From: Cryobacterium frigoriphilum
Lineage (GTDB): Bacteria; Actinomycetota; Actinomycetes; Actinomycetales; Microbacteriaceae
DNA length: 64,000 nucleotides
Direction of reading: 5' to 3'
NCBI RefSeq assembly: GCF_004403305.1
Contig: NZ_SOHE01000015.1
Location: forward strand, 1 to 64,000
How positions within the stretch are numbered: position 1 is the first letter of the stretch; every line of letters starts with the position of its first letter. Below are positions 25,807 to 35,287 of this stretch, in pieces. The notes beneath the pieces were generated by a model that was not told the origin of the DNA, did not search any database, and worked only from the letters and a program-made list of their open reading frames with translations. Both the position numbers and the translations under genes were made by a program.

Positions 25807-26030
25807 GATGCCTCCTCGACTGTGAGTGACTGCGACTGTGAGTGGATGTGGTGAACACGGGATGAAACGGAGCTGAACGGGGGTGAATCCGGCTTGTAGC
25901 ACTGACTGTAGCTTCGTTCATCTTTACATGCAAGAGCAAACACAGATAAACAAAGAATATTTGTGAAGCGCTGAACCGCGTCCGGGGTGGGCGGCGGGCA
26001 GTGTCGGAGGGGGCCGTTAGCGTGGGAGGC
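25807..26030. promoter_or_regulatory. Divergent promoter region between fruR and sbcD
   Basis: The right part is AT-rich. ACAAA-GAATA-TTTGT at 25950-25964 is a perfect 5-base inverted repeat and could be a FruR operator. Near the fruR start, GACTGTGAGT is repeated at 25818 and 25834 (16-base period). Confidence 0.5.
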
Positions 26031-27284
26031 ATGAAGATTCTGCATACCTCGGACTGGCACATCGGGCGCACCTTTCATACCCACCCCACCCTCGAACATC
26101 TCGGCACGGTACTGACCGCACTCGTCGAGGTCGTGCGTGACCGCGGCGTCGACGTGGTCGTCGTCGCCGGCGACATCTTCGACTCGGCGATGCCCTCCAG
26201 AGACAGCCTCGGTGTTCTGACGACCGTGCTGCGACAGCTCAAGGCTGCCGGCGCCATTGTCGTGATGACGAGCGGCAACCACGACTCCGCCGCCCGACTC
26301 GGCTTTCAGGCCGAGTGGGCGCGGCTGGCAGGCATCCACATCATCACCCGGCACGACGAATACCTCGAGCCGGTCACGGTGACGGATGCCCACGGGCCCG
26401 TTCACTTCTACGGCATTCCGTACCTGGAGCCGGTCATCATTCGCCATCATCACCCTGAGGAAGAACTGAAGACCCACGAGCAGGTGCTCGGCTTTGTCAT
26501 GCGGGGGGTGCGGGCCGATGCGGCCGCGCGCGGTGGGCGCAGCGTCGTGCTTGCCCATTGCTTCGCGGCCGGTAGTGCGCCGGCGACCGAGGCCAGCGAG
26601 GTCGAGCGGGACATCACCGCCGGTGGCCTCGACGTCGTCTCGACGAGCGTGTTCGATGGTCCCGACTACGTTGCCCTCGGCCACATCCACGGCCGCGCCA
26701 CGCTCAGCAACCGGGTGCGTTACTGCGGGGCTCCGCTGCACTACTCATTCTCGGAGGCCGGCAAGCCGCGGGGTGCCTGGCTCGTCGAGCTCGGCGCCGT
26801 CGGGGCCGATGCCGACGTTGAGTGGGTCGACCTGCCCGTTCCGCGGCGCCTGAGCCAGATCACCGGCACCCTCGACGAACTCCTGGGCGACCCGAGCCTT
26901 CGACGCAATGAGGGCGACTGGGTGAAGGCCGTGCTCACCGATCGGGTGCGCCCGCTCGACGGCATGCGGCAGTTGCATGAGCGGTTTCCGTTCTGCGTGG
27001 CGCTCGAGCACCGACCCAGCGTGGTGGTGGACCCCGAGGCCTCGACCTACCGGGAACGGGTGAGGGCGAAGTCCGACCCGGACATTGTGGCTGGTTTTCT
27101 CGAATACGTGCGCAATGGTGTCGGGCCCACAGAGTTCGAGGCCGCCCTGATCACCGAAATTCTGCAGCAGCAGAACAGCACGAATGAGCAGAACAGCACG
27201 ACCGAGCAGAACAGCACGACCGAGCAGCACGGCGCGACTGAGCAGCATAGCGCGCCGTCGACCGCGCAGGGGGTGCGGTCATGA
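26031..27284 (+). CDS. sbcD: Exonuclease SbcCD, nuclease subunit D
   Basis: This 417-residue Mre11-type calcineurin-like nuclease has its metal motifs in order: HTSDWHIG (residues 5-12), GDIFDS, SGNHDSAARLG and GHIHGRA. ATG at 26031 begins MKILHTSDWH as in the family; GTG at 26001 would add ten atypical residues. The C-terminus carries a low-complexity Gln/Asn/Ser/Thr tail made of 18-base tandem repeats (27171-27254). It overlaps sbcC by 4 bases. Confidence 0.93.
   Translation: MKILHTSDWHIGRTFHTHPTLEHLGTVLTALVEVVRDRGVDVVVVAGDIFDSAMPSRDSLGVLTTVLRQLKAAGAIVVMTSGNHDSAARLGFQAEWARLAGIHIITRHDEYLEPVTVTDAHGPVHFYGIPYLEPVIIRHHHPEEELKTHEQVLGFVMRGVRADAAARGGRSVVLAHCFAAGSAPATEASEVERDITAGGLDVVSTSVFDGPDYVALGHIHGRATLSNRVRYCGAPLHYSFSEAGKPRGAWLVELGAVGADADVEWVDLPVPRRLSQITGTLDELLGDPSLRRNEGDWVKAVLTDRVRPLDGMRQLHERFPFCVALEHRPSVVVDPEASTYRERVRAKSDPDIVAGFLEYVRNGVGPTEFEAALITEILQQQNSTNEQNSTTEQNSTTEQHGATEQHSAPSTAQGVRS
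27171..27242 (+). repeat. 18-base tandem repeats encoding the SbcD tail
   Basis: Units at 27171, 27189, 27207 and 27225 encode QNSTNE, QNSTTE, QNSTTE and QHGATE, followed by a degenerate fifth copy. The first three are nearly identical in DNA. Confidence 0.9.
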
Positions 27285-30283
27285 AGATTCTGCGCCTGCG
27301 CCTCGCGGGCTTCGGACCCTACAAGAACGAACAGCTCATCGACTTCGAGAAATTCGACGACGATGGCATCTTCCTGATCACGGGCAAGACCGGGGCCGGC
27401 AAATCGAGCATCCTCGACGCCATCTGTTTTGCCCTCTACGCGCAGGTTCCGCGTTTCGACGGCGGTGAACTGTCGTTGCGCAGCGACCACTGCGCACCCG
27501 ACGACCCGACCTTCGTTGAGCTTGTCTTCAGCGTCGGTGGGCAGCAATACCGGGTGTACCGCACGCCGCGGTATCCGAGGCCGAAGAAGCGCGGCGGCGG
27601 AACCACGATCTCGCAGCCCGACGCCGTGCTCGAGGTACGGCAGGGAGACGACTTCATCGGTGTGGCCGCCCGACCGGTCGACGTCGGCAACGAACTCAGC
27701 CGCATCCTGCCGCTCAAGGTCGACCAGTTTCTGCAGGTGATCCTGCTCGCCCAGAACCGATTCCAGAAGTTCTTGCTCGCCAAGACCGAGGATCGCCGCA
27801 CGGTGTTGCGTACCCTGTTCGGAACAGCGCGATTCGAACAACTCGAATCCGCGTTGATCGTGCGCCGAAAGTTAGTCGACGGGCAGCTCGCCGACGTCGT
27901 GCGCAGCATCGAGGAACGGGCGGCATCCGCTGCCATCCAGCTGCGGCTTGATGCTGCGCCGCCGACGCCAGACCTCGATTGGTTTGACGCTGCGCTGACC
28001 GCGCTGCGAAGCGAACTGGCCGCGGCCGCTGAGCAGTCCGATCGGGCGGCCCTGGCCCTGCTGACCGCGGTGGCCGGCCAGAAACAGGTCGATGACGTCG
28101 CTCGCCGCCAGCAGCGCCGCGATGCCGCGAGCGCCCGGCTCGGTGCACTCGACGAGGCGCGCGCGGCGATCGACGCGCAGCGTCTCGTGTTGCAGAGGGC
28201 CGCTCGCGCCGCCCGCGTCTGGCCACAGGTGCGCGCGGCCGAGCAGTCGGCCATCGATCTCGCCGCCGCTCTCACCGCCGAAGCGGATGCCCGCGCCCGC
28301 TGGTGCGATCTCGCGCTCACCGACGCCGACGCCAACGCCGACACCGATGCAAACGCCGACGCCGTCACCGTGACGGTCGTGCGCGGTCTGCTCGACGCGC
28401 TGCTCGGCCGCCTCGGCACCCTCGATGATGCCCTCGGTGACGAGCGGCGCCTGCCCGCACTCGACTCCGAGATCACCGATCTGGCGGCGCGGGTGCACTC
28501 CGCCGCGACCGAGCTGGCCGACGCCCAATCCCGTATCGACGCGCTGCCAGAGCAGATCACTCTCGCCGAGACCGATCTCGCCGACATGACCCTGCTGGCG
28601 GCGCGTGAGGGCGACGCGACCGCCGATCGCGACCGGGCCGAAGCGTCGCTCGCGGCCGCCACCGTCGTCGCGGAGTGCACCGACCAGCTGCGCGTCGCGC
28701 AACAGGGGGAGACCGCGGCCAGTGCCGCCAACACCGCCTCCGCGGCCCGCTACGAGGCGCTGTTGGCCGCCCGGTTCGCCGGGTTTTCCTCCGAACTCGC
28801 GAGCCGACTGGTACCGGGGCAACCGTGTTCAGTGTGTGGGGCGGCCGAGCATCCGCATCCGTCGAACGGTGTGCCCGACCCGGTCACCGAAATCGACCTC
28901 GACGCGGCCCGGCTCGCGATGACCGCGCGGCAGCACGACCTCGCCGACGCGCACGACACGGTGCAGACGATCGGTACCCGACTGGCGACCGCACGGGCGC
29001 GGGCCGGCGACCGCAGCGTGACGCAGCTGACCGTCGAGGTGCAGACCACGACAGACGCCCAGAGCACGGCCAGGGCCGCCGCCGCCCGAACCGGGAGTCT
29101 CGCCGATTCGGTGAAGGGACTGCGCAGCGAATTGGCCGTGGCAGCTGCCGGGCTCGTCGACACCCGTGCCAGTCGGGATGCGGCCGCCAGTGCCCACACC
29201 GAGCGCCTCAGCCATCGGCAGACGATCGCCGCCCGCGTGGCCGTGCACCGCGGCGACTTCGCGAGCATCGGTGATCAGGTCGCCCATCTGGAGCACCAGC
29301 GCGACCTCAGCCGCCGGCTGGTGGACGCCCTCGAACAGGCGAGGGAGCGCGCCGACGCCGACACGACCGTTCGCGGTGCCCTCGCCGCACAGCTTCTCGA
29401 GGAGCACTTCGATCGTGCGGACGAGGTGGGCACGGCGCGCCTGACCGCGGCCGAAATTACCCGTCGGCAGGCACTCGTGCGCGTTCACGATGACGCTCTC
29501 GCCGCCGCGCAGGCCACCCTCGCCGAACCCGACCTGATCGGGCTGCCCCTCGAGCCCGTGAACCGGGAACCCGCCGACCTGTTGCTGCGCGAGGCCAGCG
29601 TCGCGCGTGACGATGCCCTCACCGGGCACAGTTCGGTCGCGGAGCGTGCGGGCCAGCTCTCGACGGTGGTGACGGATGTTCGCCGCCATTTCACGGCATC
29701 CGCTGCCCTGCTCGTGGAACAGAAGCAGGTTCGCGGTCTCGCCGACGTCGTACACGGCGACGAACCCAACACCAAGAGGATGCGCCTGGAAAGCTTCGTG
29801 CTCGCTGCCCAGCTCGAGGAGATCGTTGCGGCGGCCAACCAGCGGCTGCGCACGATGACGAGCGGTCGCTACACCCTGGAGCACGACGATGCGGCGGAGT
29901 TTCGAGGCGCGCAGTCGGGGCTCGGGCTCGCGATTCGCGACGAGCACACCGGTCGGGCGCGGGCGACCCAGTCCCTGTCGGGTGGCGAGACTTTTCTGGC
30001 CTCGCTCGCCCTGGCGCTGGGCCTCGCCGAGGTGGTCACCAACCAGGCCGGCGGAATCACGCTCGACACCCTGTTCGTCGATGAGGGCTTTGGGTCCCTC
30101 GACAGCGAAACCCTGGAAACGGCGATGGGTACTCTCGACACGCTGCGCGCCGGCGGGCGCACGATTGGGCTGATCAGCCACGTCGAGTCGATGAAGGAGC
30201 AGATCCCCGCCCGACTGAGCATCGTCGTCACTGACCAGGGCTACAGCGAAGTCGAGGCCCAGAGCTCAGGGACACAGAGCTAA
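27281..30283 (+). CDS. sbcC: Exonuclease SbcCD, SMC-like ATPase subunit C
   Basis: This 1000-residue Rad50-like ATPase opens with Walker A GKTGAGKSS (residues about 33-41). Long Ala/Arg-rich coiled coils flank the zinc-hook CSVC at about residue 516, and the C-terminus holds LSGGE near 900 and Walker B LFVDEGFGSLD near 932. With SbcD it cleaves hairpins and opens DNA ends. A DADANADTDANADAV repeat at about 347-360 lies in the first coil. The stop codon lies inside a 15-base tandem repeat. Confidence 0.93.
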   Translation: MKILRLRLAGFGPYKNEQLIDFEKFDDDGIFLITGKTGAGKSSILDAICFALYAQVPRFDGGELSLRSDHCAPDDPTFVELVFSVGGQQYRVYRTPRYPRPKKRGGGTTISQPDAVLEVRQGDDFIGVAARPVDVGNELSRILPLKVDQFLQVILLAQNRFQKFLLAKTEDRRTVLRTLFGTARFEQLESALIVRRKLVDGQLADVVRSIEERAASAAIQLRLDAAPPTPDLDWFDAALTALRSELAAAAEQSDRAALALLTAVAGQKQVDDVARRQQRRDAASARLGALDEARAAIDAQRLVLQRAARAARVWPQVRAAEQSAIDLAAALTAEADARARWCDLALTDADANADTDANADAVTVTVVRGLLDALLGRLGTLDDALGDERRLPALDSEITDLAARVHSAATELADAQSRIDALPEQITLAETDLADMTLLAAREGDATADRDRAEASLAAATVVAECTDQLRVAQQGETAASAANTASAARYEALLAARFAGFSSELASRLVPGQPCSVCGAAEHPHPSNGVPDPVTEIDLDAARLAMTARQHDLADAHDTVQTIGTRLATARARAGDRSVTQLTVEVQTTTDAQSTARAAAARTGSLADSVKGLRSELAVAAAGLVDTRASRDAAASAHTERLSHRQTIAARVAVHRGDFASIGDQVAHLEHQRDLSRRLVDALEQARERADADTTVRGALAAQLLEEHFDRADEVGTARLTAAEITRRQALVRVHDDALAAAQATLAEPDLIGLPLEPVNREPADLLLREASVARDDALTGHSSVAERAGQLSTVVTDVRRHFTASAALLVEQKQVRGLADVVHGDEPNTKRMRLESFVLAAQLEEIVAAANQRLRTMTSGRYTLEHDDAAEFRGAQSGLGLAIRDEHTGRARATQSLSGGETFLASLALALGLAEVVTNQAGGITLDTLFVDEGFGSLDSETLETAMGTLDTLRAGGRTIGLISHVESMKEQIPARLSIVVTDQGYSEVEAQSSGTQS

Positions 30284-30302
30284 GGGACACAGTGCTAAGG
30301 GA
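30261..30302 (+). repeat. 15-base tandem repeat spanning the sbcC stop codon
   Basis: AGAGCTCAGGGACAC is followed by AGAGCTAAGGGACAC and AGTGCTAAGGGA. The TAA stop at 30281-30283 exists because of one C to A difference between the first and second unit, so loss of a unit would keep a stop while that base decides protein length. Confidence 0.85.
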
Positions 30303-30334
30303 TCGCCCGGTGTCGCGGCGGGCGGGTTTCTGGA

Positions 30335-31303
30335 TCACGCCGGGGCGTGCAGTGCTGCCTTGAGCGTCATGGCGGCCTGGGTGACGGCGGCACGGGCCGC
30401 CTGCGTGTCGTGCAGCTGATTGAGCATCACGAAGTCGTGCAGAATCCCGGTGTAGCGCACGGCGGTGACCGCGACCCCGGCCGTGCGCAGTTTGGCGGCG
30501 AAGGCCTCACCCTCGTCGCGCAGTACGTCGGCCTCGCTCGTGATGATGAGTGCCGGGGGCAGGCCGCGCAACTGCTCGGTGGTGGCGCGCAGCGGACTCG
30601 CTGTGATCTGGGCGCGGTCCTTCTCGTTCGTCGTGTATTGATCCCAGAACCACTTCATCGCGGCGAGGCTCAGAAAGTATCCCTTGGCGAAGAGCTTGTA
30701 GGACTCCGTGTCGAACTTCGCGTTGGTCACCGGGTAAAACTCGACCTGCTGCACGAAGTGCACGTCCCCGCGTTCCTTCGCGAGCAGCGTGAGGGCGATC
30801 GCCAGGTTGCCGCCCACCGAGTCCCCGGCCACGGCGAGACGTGAACCATCCAGATTCTGGTCGGCTCCGTCCCGCATGATCCACTGGGCGACCGCGTAGC
30901 ACTGCTCGAGGGCGATGGGGTACTTGGCTTCGGGCGCGCGGTCGTACTCGGGAAAGACCACCGCAGCGTTCGCTCCTATCGCGAGGTCCCGCACCAGACG
31001 GTCATGGGTGTGGGCGTCACCGAACACCCAACCGGCGCCGTGCAGGTACAGGATCACCGGCAGAGTGCCCGTGCTGCCCACGGGCCGAACGATGCGGGCA
31101 TTGACCAGACCGGTGGGTCCGCCGGCGATCCCCACCCAGTCCTCGTCGATGTCGGGCTTGTGAATGTGGCTGGACTGCACCTCGTCGACGGCACGACGGC
31201 CGTCATTGGGCGGGAGCTCGTGCAGGTACGGACGCTCGTCGGTCGCCTCGGCGAAGGCCTGCGCGGCCGGTTCGAGGGCGATGTTGCGGGGGTTGGCGGT
31301 CAT
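30335..31303 (-). CDS. Alpha/beta hydrolase, hormone-sensitive-lipase-like esterase
   Basis: This 322-residue carboxylesterase has HGAGWVFGD (oxyanion-hole HGGG-type motif), nucleophile elbow GDSVGGNL (Ser near 165), an acid in ITSEADVLRDEG and His in GILHDFVM. These mark the HSL/GDXG family. No signal peptide, so cytoplasmic. It is divergent from an AraC regulator at 31453, which is its likely controller. The ester substrate is unknown. Confidence 0.88.
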   Translation of the reverse strand: MTANPRNIALEPAAQAFAEATDERPYLHELPPNDGRRAVDEVQSSHIHKPDIDEDWVGIAGGPTGLVNARIVRPVGSTGTLPVILYLHGAGWVFGDAHTHDRLVRDLAIGANAAVVFPEYDRAPEAKYPIALEQCYAVAQWIMRDGADQNLDGSRLAVAGDSVGGNLAIALTLLAKERGDVHFVQQVEFYPVTNAKFDTESYKLFAKGYFLSLAAMKWFWDQYTTNEKDRAQITASPLRATTEQLRGLPPALIITSEADVLRDEGEAFAAKLRTAGVAVTAVRYTGILHDFVMLNQLHDTQAARAAVTQAAMTLKAALHAPA

Positions 31304-31452
31304 CAGAGTCCCATCACGATCAGCAAATGGCTCGGCTAGCTCTCATCGTCGCGGAATAACGGTCGAATCGGCAGGCACCGGCACGGATCGGCCACCTCCC
31401 GTGCGTGCAGCGACCACTGGCCGGTTCGCGGCGAGGTGAGTACGATAACGCC

Positions 31453-32364
31453 ATGGTTGTGCTCATCCGCCGTCTCGATCAGTACCGGTATGAGCTCGGG
31501 CAGCAGAACGGCTTCGAGCGCTTCGTGATCGGTCGCCTCGAATCGCTGCAACCCGAGGTCGTTGCCGGCGCCGAGCCGACCGGCTGCGATCTGGTCGACG
31601 TGCACGTTCAGCACATCGGCTGTCTTGAACTGTTTCAGGCCGGCCAGATCACCGTGGTCCCGGCGGGACATCTGCTCATCTTCGATGCGTCGCGGCCCTG
31701 CGTGCTCAGCTATCCCGGCCCGCATCTGAGCTCGCTGTTCGAAGCGCCCAAGCGGCGTCTGGGGCTGTCTGACACCGATCTGGCGGCGCTCTGCCGCACG
31801 CCGATCGGGCTGGCGGTGACGGATGCGCCGCCCGGCGGGGCATCCGTCGCCGCGGCCGCGATCGCCCAGCTCGCGCGGGTCGCCGGAACGCTGAACGTGC
31901 GGGCTGGCACGCTGATCGCGGAGGCGATTGTCGACCTGGTTCGCATCGCCGCGACCGAGCAACTCGCGCTCTGCCCCTCAAACGATCTGCTGCATGTCAC
32001 GCTCGTGCACCGGGTCAGAGACTACATCGACGCGCATCTGCGTGACCCCGAATTGTCGCCGGGAGCGATTGCGACCGCTCACCTGATCTCCCTGCGGGCG
32101 CTGCACAAGGCCTTCGAGACCGAGCCGGTGACCGTGCACCGGCTGATTCAGCAGCGTCGACTCGAGCGAGCCCGCAGCGATCTTGGCGGTCCGGGCGAAC
32201 CCGCCGTTGCCGTCGCGTTGATCGCCGAGCGGTGGGGGTTCGGCAGCCCGTCGCTGTTCACCCGACTCTTTCGCCAACGTTTTGGCGCATCCCCGAGCGA
32301 ATGGCGCCGATTGAGCGGCGAGTCGACGGCTGTCGGGCTGAGCGAACCGGTGCGAAAACGGTGA
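31453..32364 (+). CDS. AraC-family transcriptional regulator
   Basis: This 303-residue protein has an N-terminal sensor of the AraC-binding-like type (VQHIGCLELFQAGQITVVPAGHLLIFDAS) and a C-terminal double helix-turn-helix (residues about 195-295; HLISLRALHKAFE and ERWGFGSPSLFTRLFRQRFGASPSEWRR). ATG at 31453 is chosen because the region before it is not conserved-looking; an in-frame start at 31405 would add 16 residues. It is divergent from the esterase, suggesting control of it. Confidence 0.85.
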   Translation: MVVLIRRLDQYRYELGQQNGFERFVIGRLESLQPEVVAGAEPTGCDLVDVHVQHIGCLELFQAGQITVVPAGHLLIFDASRPCVLSYPGPHLSSLFEAPKRRLGLSDTDLAALCRTPIGLAVTDAPPGGASVAAAAIAQLARVAGTLNVRAGTLIAEAIVDLVRIAATEQLALCPSNDLLHVTLVHRVRDYIDAHLRDPELSPGAIATAHLISLRALHKAFETEPVTVHRLIQQRRLERARSDLGGPGEPAVAVALIAERWGFGSPSLFTRLFRQRFGASPSEWRRLSGESTAVGLSEPVRKR

Positions 32365-32447
32365 AATTGGGGATTGCCACGGAGCCCGCGGACTGCCACG
32401 ATCGGATGGCTGTGTACGAGGATGTGTGCGGCCGATGGGAGCCCCGC

Positions 32448-32954
32448 ATGACCCAAAAGATCCTGTACATCGACCTCGACAATGCGCTTGTGAATGTGCA
32501 GTCGGGCATCGATCGGCTGACCAACGCGGAGTACTGCCGCTATGAGAAGCGCCTCGACGAGGCGCCCGGAATTTACGCCCGCATGGAGCCTCTGCCCGGC
32601 GCGATCGAGGCCTTCTGTACCCTGTCCCGATCGTTCGACACGTACATTCTGTCCACGGCGCCGTGGGGCAACGCGAGTGCGTGGCAGAACAAACTTGAGT
32701 GGGTCCACGAGTATCTGGGGGCCGAAGAGGGTACCCCCGCCTACCAGCGCCTCATCCTGTCGCATCACAAGCACCTGAACCGCGGGGAATTTCTCGTCGA
32801 CGACCGTTCGGCAATCGGTGCCGACCGGTTCGAGGGCGAACTGATCCAGTTTCTGACACCGGACTTTCCGGACTGGGCGACCGTCACGCGGTACCTGCTC
32901 GAGCGGGCCGAAGACGACACGGTTGCCAGCCCGCGCCGTTTTTCTCACGCCTGA
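32448..32954 (+). CDS. 5'(3')-deoxyribonucleotidase-like HAD phosphatase
   Basis: This 168-residue HAD-family protein resembles the NT5C deoxyribonucleotidases. Motif 1 is YIDLDNAL near residue 8 (DxD with the nucleophile Asp), motif 2 is LSTAPW, and HHKHLNRGEFLVDDR holds motif 3 Lys and motif 4 Asp. ATG at 32448 follows GGGAG. It would dephosphorylate deoxynucleotides in the cytoplasm. The last Asp of motif 1 is followed by Asn rather than the usual Gly/Asp, within family variation. Confidence 0.85.
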   Translation: MTQKILYIDLDNALVNVQSGIDRLTNAEYCRYEKRLDEAPGIYARMEPLPGAIEAFCTLSRSFDTYILSTAPWGNASAWQNKLEWVHEYLGAEEGTPAYQRLILSHHKHLNRGEFLVDDRSAIGADRFEGELIQFLTPDFPDWATVTRYLLERAEDDTVASPRRFSHA

Positions 32955-33050
32955 CACCCATCTGGGTCATAGGAACCCCATAGCCGGATGCAGTTTGCTC
33001 TGTATCAGAGACGACGGCTGGGGCCGTTGACCTGAGTGAAAGGCAGAGCA

Positions 33051-34406
33051 ATGACCACGCATGACGACCGTTCGCCCGACCAGATCGCGGCAGCCGCCGC
33101 GGCCGCACCCTACGTTGTGGTCTACGAAGCAGCCGCTGATGGAACGACCGGTCTGAACCCGTCGTGGGGCGCATCCCCGGCACCGGTGGTCGCGAGGCGT
33201 GCGTTCTGGCGTACCCGCACCGCCGCCGCGGTCGGTGTCGCTGCGGCGCTCATCGTGGGATCGAGCGGCATCGGCTATGCCCTCGGCCAGGCCGGAGCGT
33301 CGAGCGCCGGCAGTGACCTGAGCACGACATCCGTCACCGGCGACTACCCCGGAACGACCGAGGGGGCCACCGGCACCGAGGGAAGCGGCGCCGACGGCCC
33401 GCCGGACGGCTTCTCCGCCCCGGGCGGCGCAGGTCCCGGCGCGGCGACCGGTTTCGGGCCGGGATCCTCGACCGGTTCCTCGGCGAGCACGCTCGAGTCG
33501 ACCGCGGCCAGTGACGCACAATCGGTCGGCATCGTGCTCATCGAGACCGAACTCGACTATGAGAGCTCGGCCGCGGCCGGCACGGGCGTTGTGCTCAGCA
33601 GCGACGGGCTGATCCTCACCAATAATCACGTCATTGAGGGTTCAACGAGCATTTCGGTCACGGTCGCGACGACCGGTGAGACGTACCCGGCCGAGGTCGT
33701 CGGCACCGACTCGAGCGCCGATATCGCCGTGCTGCAACTGACGGATGCCTTCGGCCTCACCCCCGCAGACCTCGACACCACCTCTGCTGTGGCAGTCGGG
33801 GATGCCGTGACGGGCGTCGGCAACGCCGGCGGCACCGGTGAGCTCACCGCGGCCGCTGGCGCGGTCACGTCGCTCGACGAGACCATCACGGCACAGAATT
33901 CCGACGGTTCCAACGCCGAAACGCTCAGCGAACTCATCGAGATCAATGCGCAGATCGAGTCCGGGGACTCCGGCGGTCCGCTGCTCGATGCCGACGGCGA
34001 GGTCATCGGCATCAACACCGCGGCATCGTCGGGCACCGCGAACGTGACCGGCTACGCGATCACGATCGAGAACGCCCTCGAGACCGTCGCCGCCATCGAA
34101 TCGGGCGTCGAGACCGACACCGTCACCATCGGCTACCCGGCGTTTCTCGGCGTCGCTGTCGGCGCCACCACGACCGATGGTTCGGCGCTGCTCCAGGCCG
34201 TGATCGAGGGTACGCCGGCGGCCGCGGCCGGCCTCGTCGCCGGTGACACCATCACCGCCGTGGACGCACTCGCCGTCACGTCGTCGAGCCTGTCCGCCGT
34301 GCTGCACGGCTACGACGTCGGTGACGCGGTCGCCGTCAGCTGGACCGATGCCGCGGGAGCCAGCCACACCGCATCCGTCACGCTGATCGCTGGCCCCGCC
34401 GACTGA
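33051..34406 (+). CDS. Membrane-anchored HtrA/DegP-type serine protease with PDZ domain
   Basis: This 451-residue trypsin-like protease has a cytoplasmic N-terminal stretch, one membrane helix at about residues 56-82 (AAAVGVAAALIVGSSGIGYA), a Gly/Ser/Thr linker, and a protease domain with triad His193 (TNNHVIEG), Asp224 (SADIAVLQ) and Ser307 (ESGDSGGPLL). A PDZ domain fills about 360-450 (GTPAAAAGLVAGDTITAVD). ATG at 33051 follows GAAAGG. The active site faces outside, so it likely handles misfolded envelope proteins. The stop codon sits in an 18-base tandem repeat. Confidence 0.92.
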   Translation: MTTHDDRSPDQIAAAAAAAPYVVVYEAAADGTTGLNPSWGASPAPVVARRAFWRTRTAAAVGVAAALIVGSSGIGYALGQAGASSAGSDLSTTSVTGDYPGTTEGATGTEGSGADGPPDGFSAPGGAGPGAATGFGPGSSTGSSASTLESTAASDAQSVGIVLIETELDYESSAAAGTGVVLSSDGLILTNNHVIEGSTSISVTVATTGETYPAEVVGTDSSADIAVLQLTDAFGLTPADLDTTSAVAVGDAVTGVGNAGGTGELTAAAGAVTSLDETITAQNSDGSNAETLSELIEINAQIESGDSGGPLLDADGEVIGINTAASSGTANVTGYAITIENALETVAAIESGVETDTVTIGYPAFLGVAVGATTTDGSALLQAVIEGTPAAAAGLVAGDTITAVDALAVTSSSLSAVLHGYDVGDAVAVSWTDAAGASHTASVTLIAGPAD

Positions 34407-34446
34407 CCCTGCCCCGCCGACTGACCCTGCCCCGCCGACTGACCCT
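34393..34446 (+). repeat. Three 18-base tandem repeats spanning the protease stop codon
   Basis: GCCCCGCCGACTGACCCT occurs exactly three times (34393, 34411, 34429), followed by a partial fourth copy. The TGA stop lies within the first unit, and every unit carries the same TGA in frame. Confidence 0.92.
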
Positions 34447-34471
34447 GCCCCGCCCGCTCTCGCGTGGTGTT

Positions 34472-35185
34472 TTAGGTCGGCTGCGGGCCGAGGCAGGCAG
34501 CGAAGCGATCGCGCAGAGCGTGAAACTGGTCGACCGTGAGTCCCGCGCGCACGAGGTACGCCTGCACCCCGCCGAAACGGGCGAGCACGGCCAGCACATG
34601 CCGCAGGGCATCGGCCGGGCTGTCAAGGTGCAGGCTGAGCGCCGCCTCGTATTCTTCCTCGGTCAACGGCAGCTCGCGCAGCGCTGCATCGGCCAACTCC
34701 CGGCGAAAGAGCCGCACCTCGGTGGTCGAGAGCGCATAGTCGGCAATGACATCGTCGGGGTCGGCTCCGGCGGCCAGCAGGGTGAGAGCCACGACGAGGC
34801 CCGTCCGGTCCTTGCCGGCCGCGCAGTGCACGAGAACCGGGCCGGTCGCATCGGCGATGACCGCAACGGCTCGGGTGAGCTGCACCGCCCGGGTGTAGAT
34901 GAGCGTCTCGTAGATTTCCTCGAGCGTTCCGGTCAGCGGCTGCACGTGCGGCGGCGCATCCGCGGCCTCGAAGATTGGCAGGTGGCGCACCGGAATCGGG
35001 TGCTGCACCTCTCCGCGCTCGCCGCCGTCGCGCAGGTCAAGCACGAGAGCGACCTTCAGGCGTGCCAGAACGGATGCCCCCGCCTCGGTGATCGCATCCA
35101 GGGTCGCCGCCCGCAGCAACCATGGCGAGCCGATGTCGCCGATTGCGCGCACGTTGTAGGTGCCGGGCACGCTCAGGAGAGTCAT
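34472..35185 (-). CDS. Tyrosine-protein phosphatase of the atypical (DSP/PtpB-like) family
   Basis: This 237-residue phosphatase has the P-loop HCAAGKDRTG with Cys121 and Arg127, plus the N-terminal RAATLDAITEAG and LVLDLRDGGER regions typical of actinobacterial PtpB/IphP-like enzymes. These can act on phosphotyrosine or phosphoinositides. There is no signal peptide. ATG at 35185 (MTLLSVPG) is chosen; an in-frame ATG/GTG 2 codons before is also possible. Confidence 0.88.
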   Translation of the reverse strand: MTLLSVPGTYNVRAIGDIGSPWLLRAATLDAITEAGASVLARLKVALVLDLRDGGERGEVQHPIPVRHLPIFEAADAPPHVQPLTGTLEEIYETLIYTRAVQLTRAVAVIADATGPVLVHCAAGKDRTGLVVALTLLAAGADPDDVIADYALSTTEVRLFRRELADAALRELPLTEEEYEAALSLHLDSPADALRHVLAVLARFGGVQAYLVRAGLTVDQFHALRDRFAACLGPQPT

Positions 35186-35287
35186 GCCCACAGCCTCCGC
35201 CGACGAGGTGAACGCACGGTAACCCCGACCTGACGATTACCCCAACTCTGCGGGCTCCCTGTGCGAGATCAGGACTGCGCGGTGCAC

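Noticed and set aside
26031-30283. SbcCD as a Wadjet-like or defence SMC pair
   Set aside because: The Mre11-type nuclease motifs and zinc hook identify ordinary SbcD and SbcC.
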